From positions 1 through 30,109 of the forward strand of contig CAYRXN010000056.1 of NCBI GenBank assembly GCA_964428275.1: a DNA stretch of 30,109 nucleotides, given 5' to 3'. The DNA is from JALSRY01 sp964428275 (GTDB lineage Bacteria > Planctomycetota > Phycisphaerae > UBA1845 > Fen-1342). Each line of letters starts with the position of its first letter. Positions within the stretch are counted from its first letter, which is position 1. The notes under the pieces were generated by a model, which did not search any database, was not told the DNA's origin, and was given only the letters and a program-made list of their open reading frames with translations. Below, piece by piece: positions 1 through 8,705 of this stretch. The translations under genes were made by a program, and so were the position numbers.

Positions 1-194
1 ACCATGATCCGCAGCAGGTCGAAATCGAGCGTGGCGACGACCAGCCGTTGCCCCGGCGCGATCAGGCACGCCATCACGATCATCGGCACGACGGCCCAGC
101 GCCGCGGCAGCGCCAGCGTCGCCAGCCCGAGCACGATCACCGCCAACAGCCCGACGGGGTTGAGCAGCGTCTGATTGGCAAAGTCCGTATTCAT
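1..194 (-). CDS. Partial membrane protein, N-terminus only; possible O-antigen polymerase/ligase-like (Wzy candidate)
   Basis: Only the first 64 codons are in the window; the gene runs off the left edge. The ATG at 194-192 lies 3 nt after the TAG of the upstream glycosyltransferase, so the two are almost certainly co-transcribed and probably translationally coupled. No clear Shine-Dalgarno is visible. The N-terminus has two hydrophobic stretches (about residues 13-29 and 34-47) separated by a short Pro-Arg-Arg turn, followed by the segment APGQRLVVATLDFDLLRI. A short hydrophobic start of this kind at the end of a flippase-GT-GT-GT series fits a polytopic Wzy-type polymerase or O-antigen ligase-like protein, the one core function otherwise missing from this locus. 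That assignment rests on context and style. The fragment contains no diagnostic motif. Confidence 0.6.
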   Translation of the reverse strand, partial: MNTDFANQTLLNPVGLLAVIVLGLATLALPRRWAVVPMIVMACLIAPGQRLVVATLDFDLLRIM

Positions 195-197
195 CGA

Positions 198-1199
198 CTA
201 GCGGCGTTTGAGCTTGCGATAGGTCCGCACGAGTACCTGCGGGACGACGGCGTACACCAGCGCCCGATAATAGTAAGGGTTCCACGGTGCCAGGCGAATA
301 CATTCGCATCCGGTGCGGATCGCCGACCCGAGCTGTCCCGCGGCGCGCTGGTCGAGCACGCTCTCCATGAAGTGCGCCACGAGCGTCTGCCGGCGGCTGC
401 GCCGGTGGGAGCGCTCGTCCGGGACGGCGGCGGGCCCCTCGCCGGTGAGTCCGCGGCGCTGCCGGGCGCGTTGCACGACCCGCCGGGCGTAGGCGAGTTT
501 CTCGTCTTCGGCGACCGCCGTGAGCGAGGCGGGATGTACGCGATAGGAATACAGGCACTCGCCCAGTACGCGCAGCGGGTGACGTTCGCCGACCTGGAGG
601 ATGAAGTCGAGCCCCTCGCCGAGCTTGAGATCGGGGGCGTAGCGCAGGTCGCGGATCGCGGACATGCGAAACATGGCGGTCGGGTCGTGCGACGGCATGC
701 GGAACGCCTCGATGTCGCGCCGGCAGGCGTCGGCGTCCTTGGCGGCGAAGCGCGGCGCGACGCGGCGATCGTCGATCAGCAGTTCGTAGCCGCTGAACAC
801 GGCCCCCAGCGCGGGCTCGGCTTCCATCGCGGCGACCATGCGCTCGATGCGCCGCGGGTGGCTGAGGTCATCGGCGTCGTTGAGGATGAAGTACGCCCCG
901 CGGGCCAGCTCGATCGCCCGGTTGAGCGCGGCCGGCTTGCCGGCGTTGGGCTGGGCGAACCGCCGCATCCGCGGATCGTCGAGGTCGGCGATGGTGTCCA
1001 TGCACCCGTCGGTGCTGCCGTCGTCGATGATCAGGATTTCGAGATTGCGGTAGGTCTGGTCGAGCACGCTCTCGACGGCGGGCCGCAGGTAGCTTCCGGC
1101 GTTGTAGACGCAGATCACGACCGTCACGAGCGGCGAAGCGCCGGCGTCGGGCGGTTGCGTCCGGGGGCGGGATCGGGTCTGGGAAGCCGTGGGGGTCAT
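198..1199 (-). CDS. Family 2 glycosyltransferase
   Basis: Predicted cytoplasmic GT-A fold inverting glycosyltransferase that adds one sugar to the growing lipid-linked repeat unit. From the ATG at 1199 the protein is 333 residues. The GT2 N-terminal strand TVVICVYNAG, the nucleotide-binding DDGS (about residues 59-62) and the metal-binding NDADD (about 107-111) are all visible, followed by a GEGLDF segment in the position of the acceptor/base region. The C-terminal third is basic and aromatic-rich (PWNPYYYRALVYA), which could lie against the membrane. The frame stays open to a GTG at 1277, but the extra 26 residues do not look like GT2 sequence and neither start has a good Shine-Dalgarno, so the start is uncertain. 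Donor and acceptor cannot be read from the sequence. Confidence 0.9.
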   Translation of the reverse strand: MTPTASQTRSRPRTQPPDAGASPLVTVVICVYNAGSYLRPAVESVLDQTYRNLEILIIDDGSTDGCMDTIADLDDPRMRRFAQPNAGKPAALNRAIELARGAYFILNDADDLSHPRRIERMVAAMEAEPALGAVFSGYELLIDDRRVAPRFAAKDADACRRDIEAFRMPSHDPTAMFRMSAIRDLRYAPDLKLGEGLDFILQVGERHPLRVLGECLYSYRVHPASLTAVAEDEKLAYARRVVQRARQRRGLTGEGPAAVPDERSHRRSRRQTLVAHFMESVLDQRAAGQLGSAIRTGCECIRLAPWNPYYYRALVYAVVPQVLVRTYRKLKRR

Positions 1200-1374
1200 G
1201 GGTTGGCGGGGCGGCGTAAGAGCCGCGCGGGAACGAAGATCGAGGTTTACGCTGTCGAAACACCGTGAGGGCGGCACCGCCGGGAGTTCGCCCCGAGTCC
1301 AGTCGCGGCGCGAGGATCTTGTGCCACCGGGCTATCGCTTCTTTCGCAAGTGGGTGGGCTTCGGCGTCCCGCCC

Positions 1375-2478
1375 CTAACACTGGGAGCCGTGTACGGAAC
1401 GCAGTTTCTTGGCGGCGGCGTCGGCGGTCCGTGCCGGTTCGGCGCTGCGCGGCGGCGCGGCTTCCGCGGGCGGAGGAGGTTCGGAACTCGCTTCCGGCGC
1501 GCTGGAGGGGTTCGGATCGGGCAGGTGGCCGTCGTGCCGTGCCAGCTCGAGCGATGCGCGGTTGTAGGCCATGTTGAAGATCGCGTGGACCGAGCGGACG
1601 ACCTGCCGGTCGTGATCGCGCGTGAGCCGGGCCCTGAGGTAGCGCAGCGCGTACCACCACAGGGCCATCCGCCGGCGCAGGCGCCAGATGTGCGGGTGGG
1701 AGTGCAGCAGGTCGGCCTGGCACAGTCCGTTGACCACCGGGGCCCCGCGTCCCAGCGTGGCGGCGCGCTTCACGATCGCCGCGGCGCTGAAGTTCTCCGG
1801 CTGGATTCGATGGCCCACGAGCGCTTTCGGCGTGTAGAACGGTTCGAAGCCGTGGCCGCGCAGCTGTTTGAGGAAGAGCGTTTCGTCACCGAGGATGCGG
1901 TTGCGCGGGTGGGGCCCGATGTGCTCGTAGAACCGCAGGCCGTCGGCAAAGACCTCGCGGCGGACCCAGTAGTTGGGGCCGAAGGGGAATTCGTCGGGGG
2001 CGTAGGGCCGTTCCTCCTTGGCGTAGTCGTGGTGCGCGAAGCCGAATGCGTGGATGAACGGGTCGAGCGCCCAGCCGGGAACCTTGTCGCTCGGCCACAC
2101 GGCGTGGATCTGCCCGCCGAAGACGCTGTACTCCGGCCGCCGGGCGCAGACGTCGTGAATCGCGAGCAGCCAGTCCCTTCGGGGGGTCACGTCGTCGTCG
2201 GTGAACACGACGATACGGCCCAGTTCCGCTTCGGCCAGGGCCCGGTTGAGCGCCCGGTTCTTGCCCGGCCGCGGTTCGTAGACGCGGCGCACCGGCAGTC
2301 GCTTTGCGTAGCTGCCGATGACCTCGCGCGTGTCGTCCGTGCTGGCGTTGTCCACCACGACGAACTCGACCTCGAGTCCGTCCCGTCGCACGCGCGTCAT
2401 GGCTTCGAGCGTGTCGCGCAGAATGGCCGCGCGGTTGTGCGTCGGCATCAATACGCTGATGTCCAGGTTGCGATCCAC
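1375..2478 (-). CDS. Family 2 glycosyltransferase with a low-complexity C-terminal tail
   Basis: GT-A glycosyltransferase of 367 residues, presumed to act on the lipid-linked repeat unit at the cytoplasmic membrane face. Visible motifs are ISVLMPTHNR at the start, DNAST (about 43-47), the metal site TDDDV (about 93-97) and GDETLF (about 197-202), which sits where GT2 enzymes carry the catalytic-base/acceptor motif. The start is a GTG at 2478 preceded by an AGAGGG Shine-Dalgarno about 8 nt upstream, which supports this unusual start codon. About residues 320-367 form a Pro/Glu/Ala/Ser-rich tail with no recognisable domain. It is probably disordered. The gene follows the next GT2 by 44 nt and is part of the same run of glycosyltransferases. 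Sugar specificity is unknown. Confidence 0.92.
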   Translation of the reverse strand: MDRNLDISVLMPTHNRAAILRDTLEAMTRVRRDGLEVEFVVVDNASTDDTREVIGSYAKRLPVRRVYEPRPGKNRALNRALAEAELGRIVVFTDDDVTPRRDWLLAIHDVCARRPEYSVFGGQIHAVWPSDKVPGWALDPFIHAFGFAHHDYAKEERPYAPDEFPFGPNYWVRREVFADGLRFYEHIGPHPRNRILGDETLFLKQLRGHGFEPFYTPKALVGHRIQPENFSAAAIVKRAATLGRGAPVVNGLCQADLLHSHPHIWRLRRRMALWWYALRYLRARLTRDHDRQVVRSVHAIFNMAYNRASLELARHDGHLPDPNPSSAPEASSEPPPPAEAAPPRSAEPARTADAAAKKLRSVHGSQC

Positions 2479-2522
2479 AGGAAAACCCTCTGGCTCAGGA
2501 ATCGTGGGCCCCGAATGTGGCT

Positions 2523-3470
2523 TCAGGAGGTGCGTCCGTCAGGGTGAATGGAGGACGTGGTCGGGTCCGGGCGTCTCGCGGGCCGGGGCCGGCCGATGCC
2601 GGTCACGTGCCGCACGGCCGCCGTCAGGTCGCCCCGCAACCGGCGGCGCCAGTGTACGCACCAGGCGGCGACGTGGCGGTAGCAGGCCAGCCGCTGGCGG
2701 GCCGAAATCGGCGCGCGGCCGATGACCCGCAGGTACTCGCGCAGGATCCGCCAGCAGGGAAACACCAGCCGTCCCGCCTTGGCCGGGTCGAACCAGCCCG
2801 TGTAGGCGTGGTAATCCAGCACCATCGCCATCGACTGCGATTCGTGGCTGCGGGCCAGGAACAGCGGCTCGGGGATCTCGCGCAGCCGGCCGCGCAGCGC
2901 CAGGTCGGCCAGCAGCACGCCGTCGCCGTGGGCGTAGTGGCCGATCAGGTCGGTCTGCCGCAACGTGGCGGTGCGGATCAGACCGAAGACCTCGTAGCAC
3001 TTGTGGCCCCGCAACATGCGTGCGAACCGCTCGACCGGGTCGGCGCCGTCGCAGTCGAGGTCGAAGTCGTAGATGTCGAGCGGGCGCCCGGTGGCGTCGA
3101 TCCGCCGGGTGCGCGTGGTCGCCAGCACGACCGCCGGCTCGGCGTCGAGCACCGCGGCGCACCTCTGGAGGAACTCCGGCTCGCAGCAGTCGTCGTGGGC
3201 CGCCCACTTGAAGTATTCGCCGCGTGCCAGCGGAACGACGCGGTTGAAGTTCGCGGCGGCCCCGAGGTTGCGATCGGCCCCGAGGTAGCGGATGCGGCGG
3301 TCGCGCCGGGCGTATCGCCGGCAGATCTCCGGCGTCGCGTCGGTCGAGGCGTTGTCGGCGATGATGAGCTCGAAATCGCCCAGCGTCTGGCCGAGCAGCG
3401 AATCGAGCGCCGCCGACAGCAGCGCCGCGCCGTTGTAGACGGGTAATCCGATGGTGATCTTGGGCGTCAT
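2523..3470 (-). CDS. Family 2 glycosyltransferase
   Basis: GT-A fold glycosyltransferase of 315 residues from the ATG at 3470. Visible are ITIGLPVYNGA at the N-terminus, ADNAST (about 38-43) and the metal-binding AHDD (about 91-94). Length and motif spacing are normal for the family. The frame also permits a GTG start at 3494, only 4 nt after the flippase stop at 3499. That would add eight residues (MTANTKRA) and give tighter coupling. Neither start has an obvious Shine-Dalgarno; I favour the ATG because the family usually begins just before the PxITIGLPVYNG strand. It is the first of three consecutive GT2 genes after the flippase, which suggests a repeat unit of at least three or four sugars. 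Confidence 0.92.
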   Translation of the reverse strand: MTPKITIGLPVYNGAALLSAALDSLLGQTLGDFELIIADNASTDATPEICRRYARRDRRIRYLGADRNLGAAANFNRVVPLARGEYFKWAAHDDCCEPEFLQRCAAVLDAEPAVVLATTRTRRIDATGRPLDIYDFDLDCDGADPVERFARMLRGHKCYEVFGLIRTATLRQTDLIGHYAHGDGVLLADLALRGRLREIPEPLFLARSHESQSMAMVLDYHAYTGWFDPAKAGRLVFPCWRILREYLRVIGRAPISARQRLACYRHVAAWCVHWRRRLRGDLTAAVRHVTGIGRPRPARRPDPTTSSIHPDGRTS

Positions 3471-3498
3471 GGCGCGTTTCGTGTTTGCGGTCACGGGG

Positions 3499-5064
3499 TC
3501 AGGCGGCCGACTGGGCCGGTCGCCGCAGGCCCACCCGCTCGGCCAGGTGCCGCAGGTCGCGGCGTTCGTGCGGCTGAAGACAGAACATCAGCAGCACCGC
3601 GGCGTAGACCACGGCACCGATTCCGAAAGCGACGGCCAGCTCGAACCAGGTCGCGGGGCGCAACGCGTAGCGGGTGACGATCCAGACCGGCGCCGTCACG
3701 AGGGCCGGCAGGCAGCCCAGCACGACCGTTTCGCGCCACCAGCGCCCCCAGCTGACCCCCGAGAGCCGGATGCCCAGCGGCATGTAGAACACCTGCGAAC
3801 CGACCGAAGTCATCAGCGCGGCCAGGGCCGCCCCCACCGCGCCCATGTCGGCGAACCCGACCAGGTAGATCGACAGGCCCACGTTGAGCACGTTGCGGAC
3901 GATGCTGATGATCGTCAGGCCGCGCAACTGGTTGCGGGCCTCGGCGATCGACGGCAGCAGCAGGCTCGTGAACACGAAGGGGTACTGGGCCAGCAGGATC
4001 GTCATCACCACCGCCGCCCGGATGTACTTCGGCCCCGTGTAGAGCATGAAGAACTCGTGGGCGAAGATCATCAGCGGCACGCCGGCCAGCAGCGAGGTCC
4101 ACAGCCCGTAGCGGTTGCCCCGCACATAGGCGTGGCCGATGCGGCCGTCGTCCCCGGTCGCGTGCAGGGCGGTGAGCACCGGCGTCAGCGGGCCGCGGGC
4201 CAGGTGGGCCAGCGTCGCGATGTGATAGAAGACGAGGTTGCCGAGGTAGAAGCAGGTGACTTGCACGGCGGCCGCGGCCCCGCAGAGCTTGTTGAGGATG
4301 ATCGGGTCGGCCGCCGCCCGCAGGCTCTCGGCGGCCTGGTTGCCGAAATTCCAGGCTCCGAACGAGGAGACGGCGCGGGCGATCTTGAAATCGAACATGC
4401 CGCGCCGGTAGCGCAGCGCCGGGATCATCCGCCGGCTGATGATGACCCGGAGGCACTCGACCGACAGGTAGGCGGCCGCCTGGGCGACGGGCACCCAGAT
4501 CACCCGCGTGCTGATGCCCAACAGGAACACCAGCAGCAGACCCACGCGCAGCAGCTCGGCCCCGAGCTGGAGACTGTTGTGCAGGACGAACTTCTGGCGG
4601 ACGTACAGCGCGATGCCGAAGGGAGCCAGCGGCAACCGCGCCGCGGCCGAGAAGACCATCACGGACAGCATGAAGCGGGCATCCCAGACCCGCTCCGGGG
4701 CGATCGTGAGGAACTTGTCGATGTGCCAGGCGAACACGAGTCCGCCGGCGAACATGCAGATGCCCACGCCGGTGAGCAGCGGGAACATCGTCGAGGTGAT
4801 CTGCGTGACCCGCCGCTCGTCGCCCTGGGCGTAGGCCTCGACCACGAAACGCCCCAGCCCCCAGGTGAGCACGTTCGTGATCAGCGGGACGAAGACCATC
4901 ACCGCCATCAGCAGCGGATAGAGGCTGTATTCCTCCGCGGTGATGTGGGCCAACAGGTACTGCTGGAGCCACACGAGCACCGAGATGTTCAACAGGCGCG
5001 CGCCGACGGAACTGGCCGAGTTGACCAGGACCAGCTTCTTGCTGACTTCGACGTTGGTGCTCAT
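3499..5064 (-). CDS. Polysaccharide flippase, Wzx/MOP-superfamily type
   Basis: Polytopic inner-membrane protein of 521 residues, the usual length for Wzx flippases, which move undecaprenyl-diphosphate-linked repeat units to the periplasmic face. About twelve or more hydrophobic segments are visible, starting with the early amphipathic/hydrophobic region around VNSASSVGARLLNISVLVWL. Short charged loops lie between segments, and a basic cytoplasmic tail (HERRDLRHLAERVGLRRPA) follows the last one. The FGAWNFGNQAAESLR stretch in the middle resembles the pseudo-repeat start of the second half found in MOP transporters. The ATG at 5064 has no strong ribosome site. A 136-nt spacer separates it from rfbD, and it is followed within 4-28 nt by a GT2. 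Its place between the sugar-nucleotide genes and the glycosyltransferases fits Wzx. Confidence 0.88.
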   Translation of the reverse strand: MSTNVEVSKKLVLVNSASSVGARLLNISVLVWLQQYLLAHITAEEYSLYPLLMAVMVFVPLITNVLTWGLGRFVVEAYAQGDERRVTQITSTMFPLLTGVGICMFAGGLVFAWHIDKFLTIAPERVWDARFMLSVMVFSAAARLPLAPFGIALYVRQKFVLHNSLQLGAELLRVGLLLVFLLGISTRVIWVPVAQAAAYLSVECLRVIISRRMIPALRYRRGMFDFKIARAVSSFGAWNFGNQAAESLRAAADPIILNKLCGAAAAVQVTCFYLGNLVFYHIATLAHLARGPLTPVLTALHATGDDGRIGHAYVRGNRYGLWTSLLAGVPLMIFAHEFFMLYTGPKYIRAAVVMTILLAQYPFVFTSLLLPSIAEARNQLRGLTIISIVRNVLNVGLSIYLVGFADMGAVGAALAALMTSVGSQVFYMPLGIRLSGVSWGRWWRETVVLGCLPALVTAPVWIVTRYALRPATWFELAVAFGIGAVVYAAVLLMFCLQPHERRDLRHLAERVGLRRPAQSAA

Positions 5065-5200
5065 TCGGGCTCGTAGGGGAAACCCGCCCGCAGGCGGTGG
5101 TGTGGAGCGTGGCCGTCACTGCGGCGCAGGGGGACGCGGCCCGCCAGGGCGCCGGTCGCCGGGCGGTGCCGCGGGTGTCGGGCGGACGCCGCCGGCCCGG

Positions 5201-6052
5201 TCACTGACCTTGCAAGTACGCGGCGAGCATCGCGCGCCAGGGTGGGCACGGCTCGATGCCCAGTCCCGCCAGCCTTTCGCTCTGCAGCGCGGACATCGCC
5301 GGCCGGCGGGCCTTCATCGGATAGTCGCACGAGCGGATCGGCTCGACGCGGGTGTCGGCGCCGACCAGCTCGACGATCGCCTGCGCGAACTCGCACCACG
5401 TGCAACTGTCGCGCGCCGCGACGTGCAGAATCCCGCTCGCGTCGGTTGCGAGCAGGTTCACGAGCCGGTCCGCCAGAATCCGCGTGCTGGTGGGGGAAAG
5501 CCGCTGATCGTGCACGATCCGCAGCGACCGGCGCTCGCGGGCCAGCCGCCGAATCGTCTCGACGAAGTTGCCGCCCTTGCCGCGGGCGCCGGCGTGGCCA
5601 TAGAGCCCGCCGCTGCGCACGATCAGGTGGCGCGGATTGTTCGCCGCCGTCAGGTGCTCGCCGGCCAGCTTCGTGGCGCCGTAGATGCTGAGCGGGCCGG
5701 GCAGGTCGCTCTCGACGTAGGGTGCAACGCGCGCTCCGGCCAGGCCGAACACGTAGTCGGTGCTGACGAACACGACGCGGGCGCGAATCGCCGCGGCCGC
5801 CCGGGCGACGTGGCCCGCACCGAGCGCATTGACCCGCCACGCGGCGTCCGGGTCGTCTTCGCAGCCGTCCACGTTGGTCGCCGCGGCGCAGTTGATGACG
5901 CAATCGGGCCGGTGTTCGCGCAGCGTCCGCTCGACTTGGCTTGCGTCGGTCACGTCGAAACCGGGCAGATCGAGCGCGCCCACATCGGCGTCGAGCAGCT
6001 CCAGCAGATCATGGCCGAGCTGGCCCGCGGCTCCGATCAGGGTGATTCGCAT
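5201..6052 (-). CDS. rfbD: dTDP-4-dehydrorhamnose reductase
   Basis: Catalyses the last step of dTDP-L-rhamnose synthesis, NAD(P)H-dependent reduction of dTDP-4-dehydro-L-rhamnose. The 283-residue protein is normal for the RmlD family. It has the N-terminal dinucleotide motif GAAGQLG (about 7-13), the strand VVFVSTDYVF, and the SDR catalytic pair in SIYGATKLAGE (YxxxK). The typical C-terminal region ends with the RPAMSALQSERLAGLG segment seen in the family (usually RPxxSxLdxxKl). The open frame extends 169 codons further upstream, but that part is arginine-rich shadow sequence. The ATG at 6052 starts exactly at the Rossmann strand and has a GGAG about 12 nt upstream. It follows rfbB by 161 nt. 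Confidence 0.95.
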   Translation of the reverse strand: MRITLIGAAGQLGHDLLELLDADVGALDLPGFDVTDASQVERTLREHRPDCVINCAAATNVDGCEDDPDAAWRVNALGAGHVARAAAAIRARVVFVSTDYVFGLAGARVAPYVESDLPGPLSIYGATKLAGEHLTAANNPRHLIVRSGGLYGHAGARGKGGNFVETIRRLARERRSLRIVHDQRLSPTSTRILADRLVNLLATDASGILHVAARDSCTWCEFAQAIVELVGADTRVEPIRSCDYPMKARRPAMSALQSERLAGLGIEPCPPWRAMLAAYLQGQ

Positions 6053-6213
6053 GCGGTTTGATTCTCCGCGACATCCCCCCGTCCTGCCGAGGGGATGGAA
6101 GGGGGGCTGCGTGATGGCCGGCAAGCCGGGTTGTCGGCGGACCGCGTGGGCCTGCGCCCCGCGGCGTCTGGCCGGGTTCGTCCCGTCGCCGGTGACAGGC
6201 CGCTGCGCCAGCC

Positions 6214-7224
6214 CTAGCGCCCGCCGTACTGGAGTTCGTAGTATTTCTGGTACTCGCCCGACTTGACGGCCCGCCACCACGGCTCGTGCTCGACGTACCA
6301 GCGGACGGTCTCGGCCAGGCCGTGTTCGAAATCGACCTGCGGCGACCAGCCGAGTTGGGTTTCGATCTTGTCGGCGCAGATGGCGTAGCGGCGGTCGTGC
6401 GCGGGGCGGTCCTTCACCCGGCGGATCATGGACTCGTCCTTGTCCAGGGCGCGCAGGATCGCGTGCGTGAGCTCGAGGTTGGTCAGCTCGCAGTCGCCGC
6501 CGATGTTGTAGACCTCGCCCGGCTCGCCGCGCAGCAGGACCGCGATCAGCGCGTCGCAATGGTCGCGCACGTGGATCCAGTCGCGCACGTTCAGCCCGTC
6601 GCCGTAGAGCGGTACCTGTTTGTCTTCGAGCAGGTTGGTGATAAACAGGGGAATGACCTTCTCGGGGATCTGGTAGGGGCCGTAGTTGTTCGAGCAGCGC
6701 GTCACGACGGCCGGCAGTTCGTGCGTCCGCCAGTAGGCGCGGACCAGCAGGTCGGCCCCGGCCTTGGAAGCGCTGTAGGGGCTGTTGGGGGCCAGCGGCG
6801 ACTGCTCGGTGAAGCGGCCCTCGGGCCCCAGCGAGCCGTAGACCTCGTCGGTCGAGACCTGCACGTACTTCTCGATCCCGTGCTTGCGGGCCTCGTCGAG
6901 CAGCACCTGGGTTCCGCCGATGTTGGTCTGCACGAACGCGGCGGCCCCGTGGATGCTGCGGTCCACGTGCGTTTCGGCGGCGAAGTTGATCAGTCCCCAG
7001 ACGGGCGTCTCGAACAGCGCCGCGACCGCCGGCGCGTCGCAGATGTCGCCGTGCACGAACTCGAAGCGGCCGCGCTGTTCCAGGCCGGCGAGGTTCTGGA
7101 GGTTGCCGGCGTAGGTCAGCGCGTCGTAGCCGACGATGTGCCAGTCGGGTTGGGTCTCAAGCGCGCGGCGGACGAAATTGGAGCCGATGAAGCCGGCCGC
7201 GCCGGTGACGATCAGTCGTTTCAT
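6214..7224 (-). CDS. rfbB: dTDP-glucose 4,6-dehydratase
   Basis: Converts dTDP-D-glucose to dTDP-4-dehydro-6-deoxy-D-glucose, the branch point for rhamnose and other deoxysugars. The 336-residue protein is the usual length. Visible motifs are the NAD-binding GAAGFIGSNF near the N-terminus, the dehydratase active-site triad in STDEVYG, the SDR catalytic YSASKAGAD, and the conserved RCSNNYGPYQIPEKVIP. All key residues of the family appear intact. The ATG at 7224 is preceded only by a weak GAGTG. The gene is separated from rfbA by a 261-nt spacer that contains an octamer-periodic microrepeat. Its product can feed rhamnose synthesis and could also supply the 4-keto substrate needed by C-methyltransferases elsewhere in the window. 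Confidence 0.97.
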   Translation of the reverse strand: MKRLIVTGAAGFIGSNFVRRALETQPDWHIVGYDALTYAGNLQNLAGLEQRGRFEFVHGDICDAPAVAALFETPVWGLINFAAETHVDRSIHGAAAFVQTNIGGTQVLLDEARKHGIEKYVQVSTDEVYGSLGPEGRFTEQSPLAPNSPYSASKAGADLLVRAYWRTHELPAVVTRCSNNYGPYQIPEKVIPLFITNLLEDKQVPLYGDGLNVRDWIHVRDHCDALIAVLLRGEPGEVYNIGGDCELTNLELTHAILRALDKDESMIRRVKDRPAHDRRYAICADKIETQLGWSPQVDFEHGLAETVRWYVEHEPWWRAVKSGEYQKYYELQYGGR

Positions 7225-7443
7225 GAAAACACTCGCAAACGGGTGAGGAAATCACGAGGCCCCCGCCTCGCGAAATGAACAAACGGAGCAGGTTCCCGGC
7301 TGGCCGGCGGCCCGCGCCGGCGGCAGTGCCACCGCAGGGCAGGCCCGGCTTGCGACCCGCGGGCGCCGACACACCGGCGGAGTCGCGCGCGGGCCAGGTG
7401 CCCGCGGCTCTTCATTGCGTTTCGTGGCCCCCGGCGGTCACGT

Positions 7444-7483
7444 CACCTTCGTGCCCCGGTGCCTTTGTGCCTTGTCGCCTGTG
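7444..7483. repeat. Degenerate octamer array
   Basis: Five consecutive 8-bp units with a loose YGCCTTYG consensus: CACCTTCG, TGCCCCGG, TGCCTTTG, TGCCTTGT, CGCCTGTG. On the minus strand this reads as GGCACAAAGGCAC-type sequence. The array ends 2 nt before the rfbA stop codon (7486), so it lies immediately 3' of that gene in the rfbA-rfbB spacer. It resembles in period, but not in sequence, the arrays at 22270-22325 and 25190-25536. Confidence 0.55.
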
Positions 7484-7485
7484 AA

Positions 7486-8247
7486 TCAGCCGCCGACCTT
7501 GGCGTCCGCCTCGACCGGTTCGGCGTGGTTGGCGCCGCCGGCGGCCACCAGGTTGCCGGCGCGGTGCAGCGATTCGATCGTGCCGGCGTCGGTCCACCAG
7601 CCTTCGAGCAGCGAGTATTCCATCGTGCCCTGTTCGATGTAGAAGTTGTTCACGTCGGTGATTTCGAGCTCGCCCCGGTCCGAAGGCGACAGCCGTCCGA
7701 TGAAATCGAACACCTGCTCGTCGTACATGTAGATGCCGGTGACGGCGTAGTTGCTCTTGGGCTCGGCCGGCTTTTCCTCGATCCGCACGATCTGCTCGCG
7801 GTCGAAGACGGGCACGCCGAAACGCTCGGGGTCGGGAACCTCCTTGAGGTAGATGCGCGCCCCGCGCGGCTGGGCGAAGAAATTGGCCACCCCCTGGCGG
7901 ATGTTCTTTTCGATGATGTTGTCGCCGAGGATCACGACGATCTTCTCGCCGTCGGCGAAATCCTGCGCCAGCGAGAGCGCGTCGGCGATGCCGCCCTCGC
8001 CGACCTGGTAGGTGTAATGCAGTTCCTTGAGGCCGAACTCGCTCCCGTTGCCCAGCAGTTCGAGGAACCCGCCGGCGTTGTTGCCACCGGTCACGACGAG
8101 GATGTCGCGGATGCCCGCGTTGACCAGGCACTGGATCGGGTAGTAGATCATCGGCTTGTCGAACACCGGCAGCAGGTGTTTGTTGGTGATGCGGGTCAGC
8201 GGCCACAGCCGTTTGCCCAGCCCGCCGGCGAGAACCACGCCTTTCAT
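7486..8247 (-). CDS. rfbA: Glucose-1-phosphate thymidylyltransferase, short form
   Basis: Makes dTDP-D-glucose from glucose-1-phosphate and dTTP. From the ATG at 8247 the protein is 253 residues, shorter than the roughly 290-residue enterobacterial RmlA, and resembles the short RmlA/StrD-like group. Visible are the nucleotide-binding VLAGGLGKRLWPLT (the family's GxGTRL is here GLGKRL), KHLLPVFDKPMIYYP, the metal-binding ILGDNI, the EEKP lysine motif and GWWTDAGT. The ATG is preceded by AAAGGA about 10 nt upstream, which beats the in-frame TTG at 8253. Only 2 nt separate it from the rfbC-like stop, indicating coupling. The last 20 residues are Ala/Val/Gly-rich and specific to this protein. Confidence 0.93.
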   Translation of the reverse strand: MKGVVLAGGLGKRLWPLTRITNKHLLPVFDKPMIYYPIQCLVNAGIRDILVVTGGNNAGGFLELLGNGSEFGLKELHYTYQVGEGGIADALSLAQDFADGEKIVVILGDNIIEKNIRQGVANFFAQPRGARIYLKEVPDPERFGVPVFDREQIVRIEEKPAEPKSNYAVTGIYMYDEQVFDFIGRLSPSDRGELEITDVNNFYIEQGTMEYSLLEGWWTDAGTIESLHRAGNLVAAGGANHAEPVEADAKVGG

Positions 8248-8249
8248 GC

Positions 8250-8705
8250 TCAACCGTCCTTTCTCGACCAGTCGTAGGGAATCGGCCCGTTGTGCGGGTC
8301 CAGCCGCAGCTCGTCGGGCTTGCTGCGGTTATACGGCTCGGTGGGAATGTTGAGGATCATGCACTCCTCGGTCCCGACCGCCTTGAACCCGTGATACACG
8401 TAGGGGGGGATACGCAGCAGCATGCGGTTGTGCTTGCCGGCGAAAAACTCGTTGATCTCCTGGTAGGTCGGCGAGTCTTCGCGGCCGTCGTAGAGCACGA
8501 TCTTGGCCATGCCGGTCAGCACCGCGAAATGGTCGGTCTGAAGCTCGTGGCAGTGCCACGCCTTGACCACACCCGGGTAGCCGACCGTGACGTAGGCCTG
8601 TCCGAACTTCATGAACAGATCGTCGTCGCAGCGCAAGACCTCCATCAACCAGCCCCGCTCGTCGGGAATCAGCTTCAGCGGAACGGTCTTGACCCCTTCA
8701 ATCAT
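8250..8705 (-). CDS. rfbC: dTDP-4-dehydrorhamnose 3,5-epimerase family cupin
   Basis: Probable epimerase completing the dTDP-L-rhamnose set. The protein is 151 residues, shorter than the roughly 180 of classical RmlC. The RmlC-family layout is visible: DERGWLMEVLR near the start, WHCHELQTDHFAV where the family's catalytic-histidine strand lies, and IPPYVYHGFKAVG, equivalent to the usual PxGxxHGF strand. The classical RGLHxQ sequence is absent, so this belongs to a divergent subgroup, and the exact reaction is less certain than for its neighbours. The frame opens 13 codons earlier, but the ATG at 8705 has AAAGGAA about 9 nt upstream. Context (directly before rfbA, with rfbB and rfbD following) supports the call. 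Confidence 0.82.
   Translation of the reverse strand: MIEGVKTVPLKLIPDERGWLMEVLRCDDDLFMKFGQAYVTVGYPGVVKAWHCHELQTDHFAVLTGMAKIVLYDGREDSPTYQEINEFFAGKHNRMLLRIPPYVYHGFKAVGTEECMILNIPTEPYNRSKPDELRLDPHNGPIPYDWSRKDG

Noticed and set aside
6075..6106. C6/G6 tracts in the rfbB-rfbD spacer as a terminator
   Set aside because: The stem is interrupted after six pairs, the loop is about 20 nt, and no U-run follows on the minus strand.
6053..6559. Upstream extension of the rfbD frame by 169 codons
   Set aside because: Arginine-rich shadow overlapping rfbB; the RmlD Rossmann strand begins exactly at the ATG at 6052.
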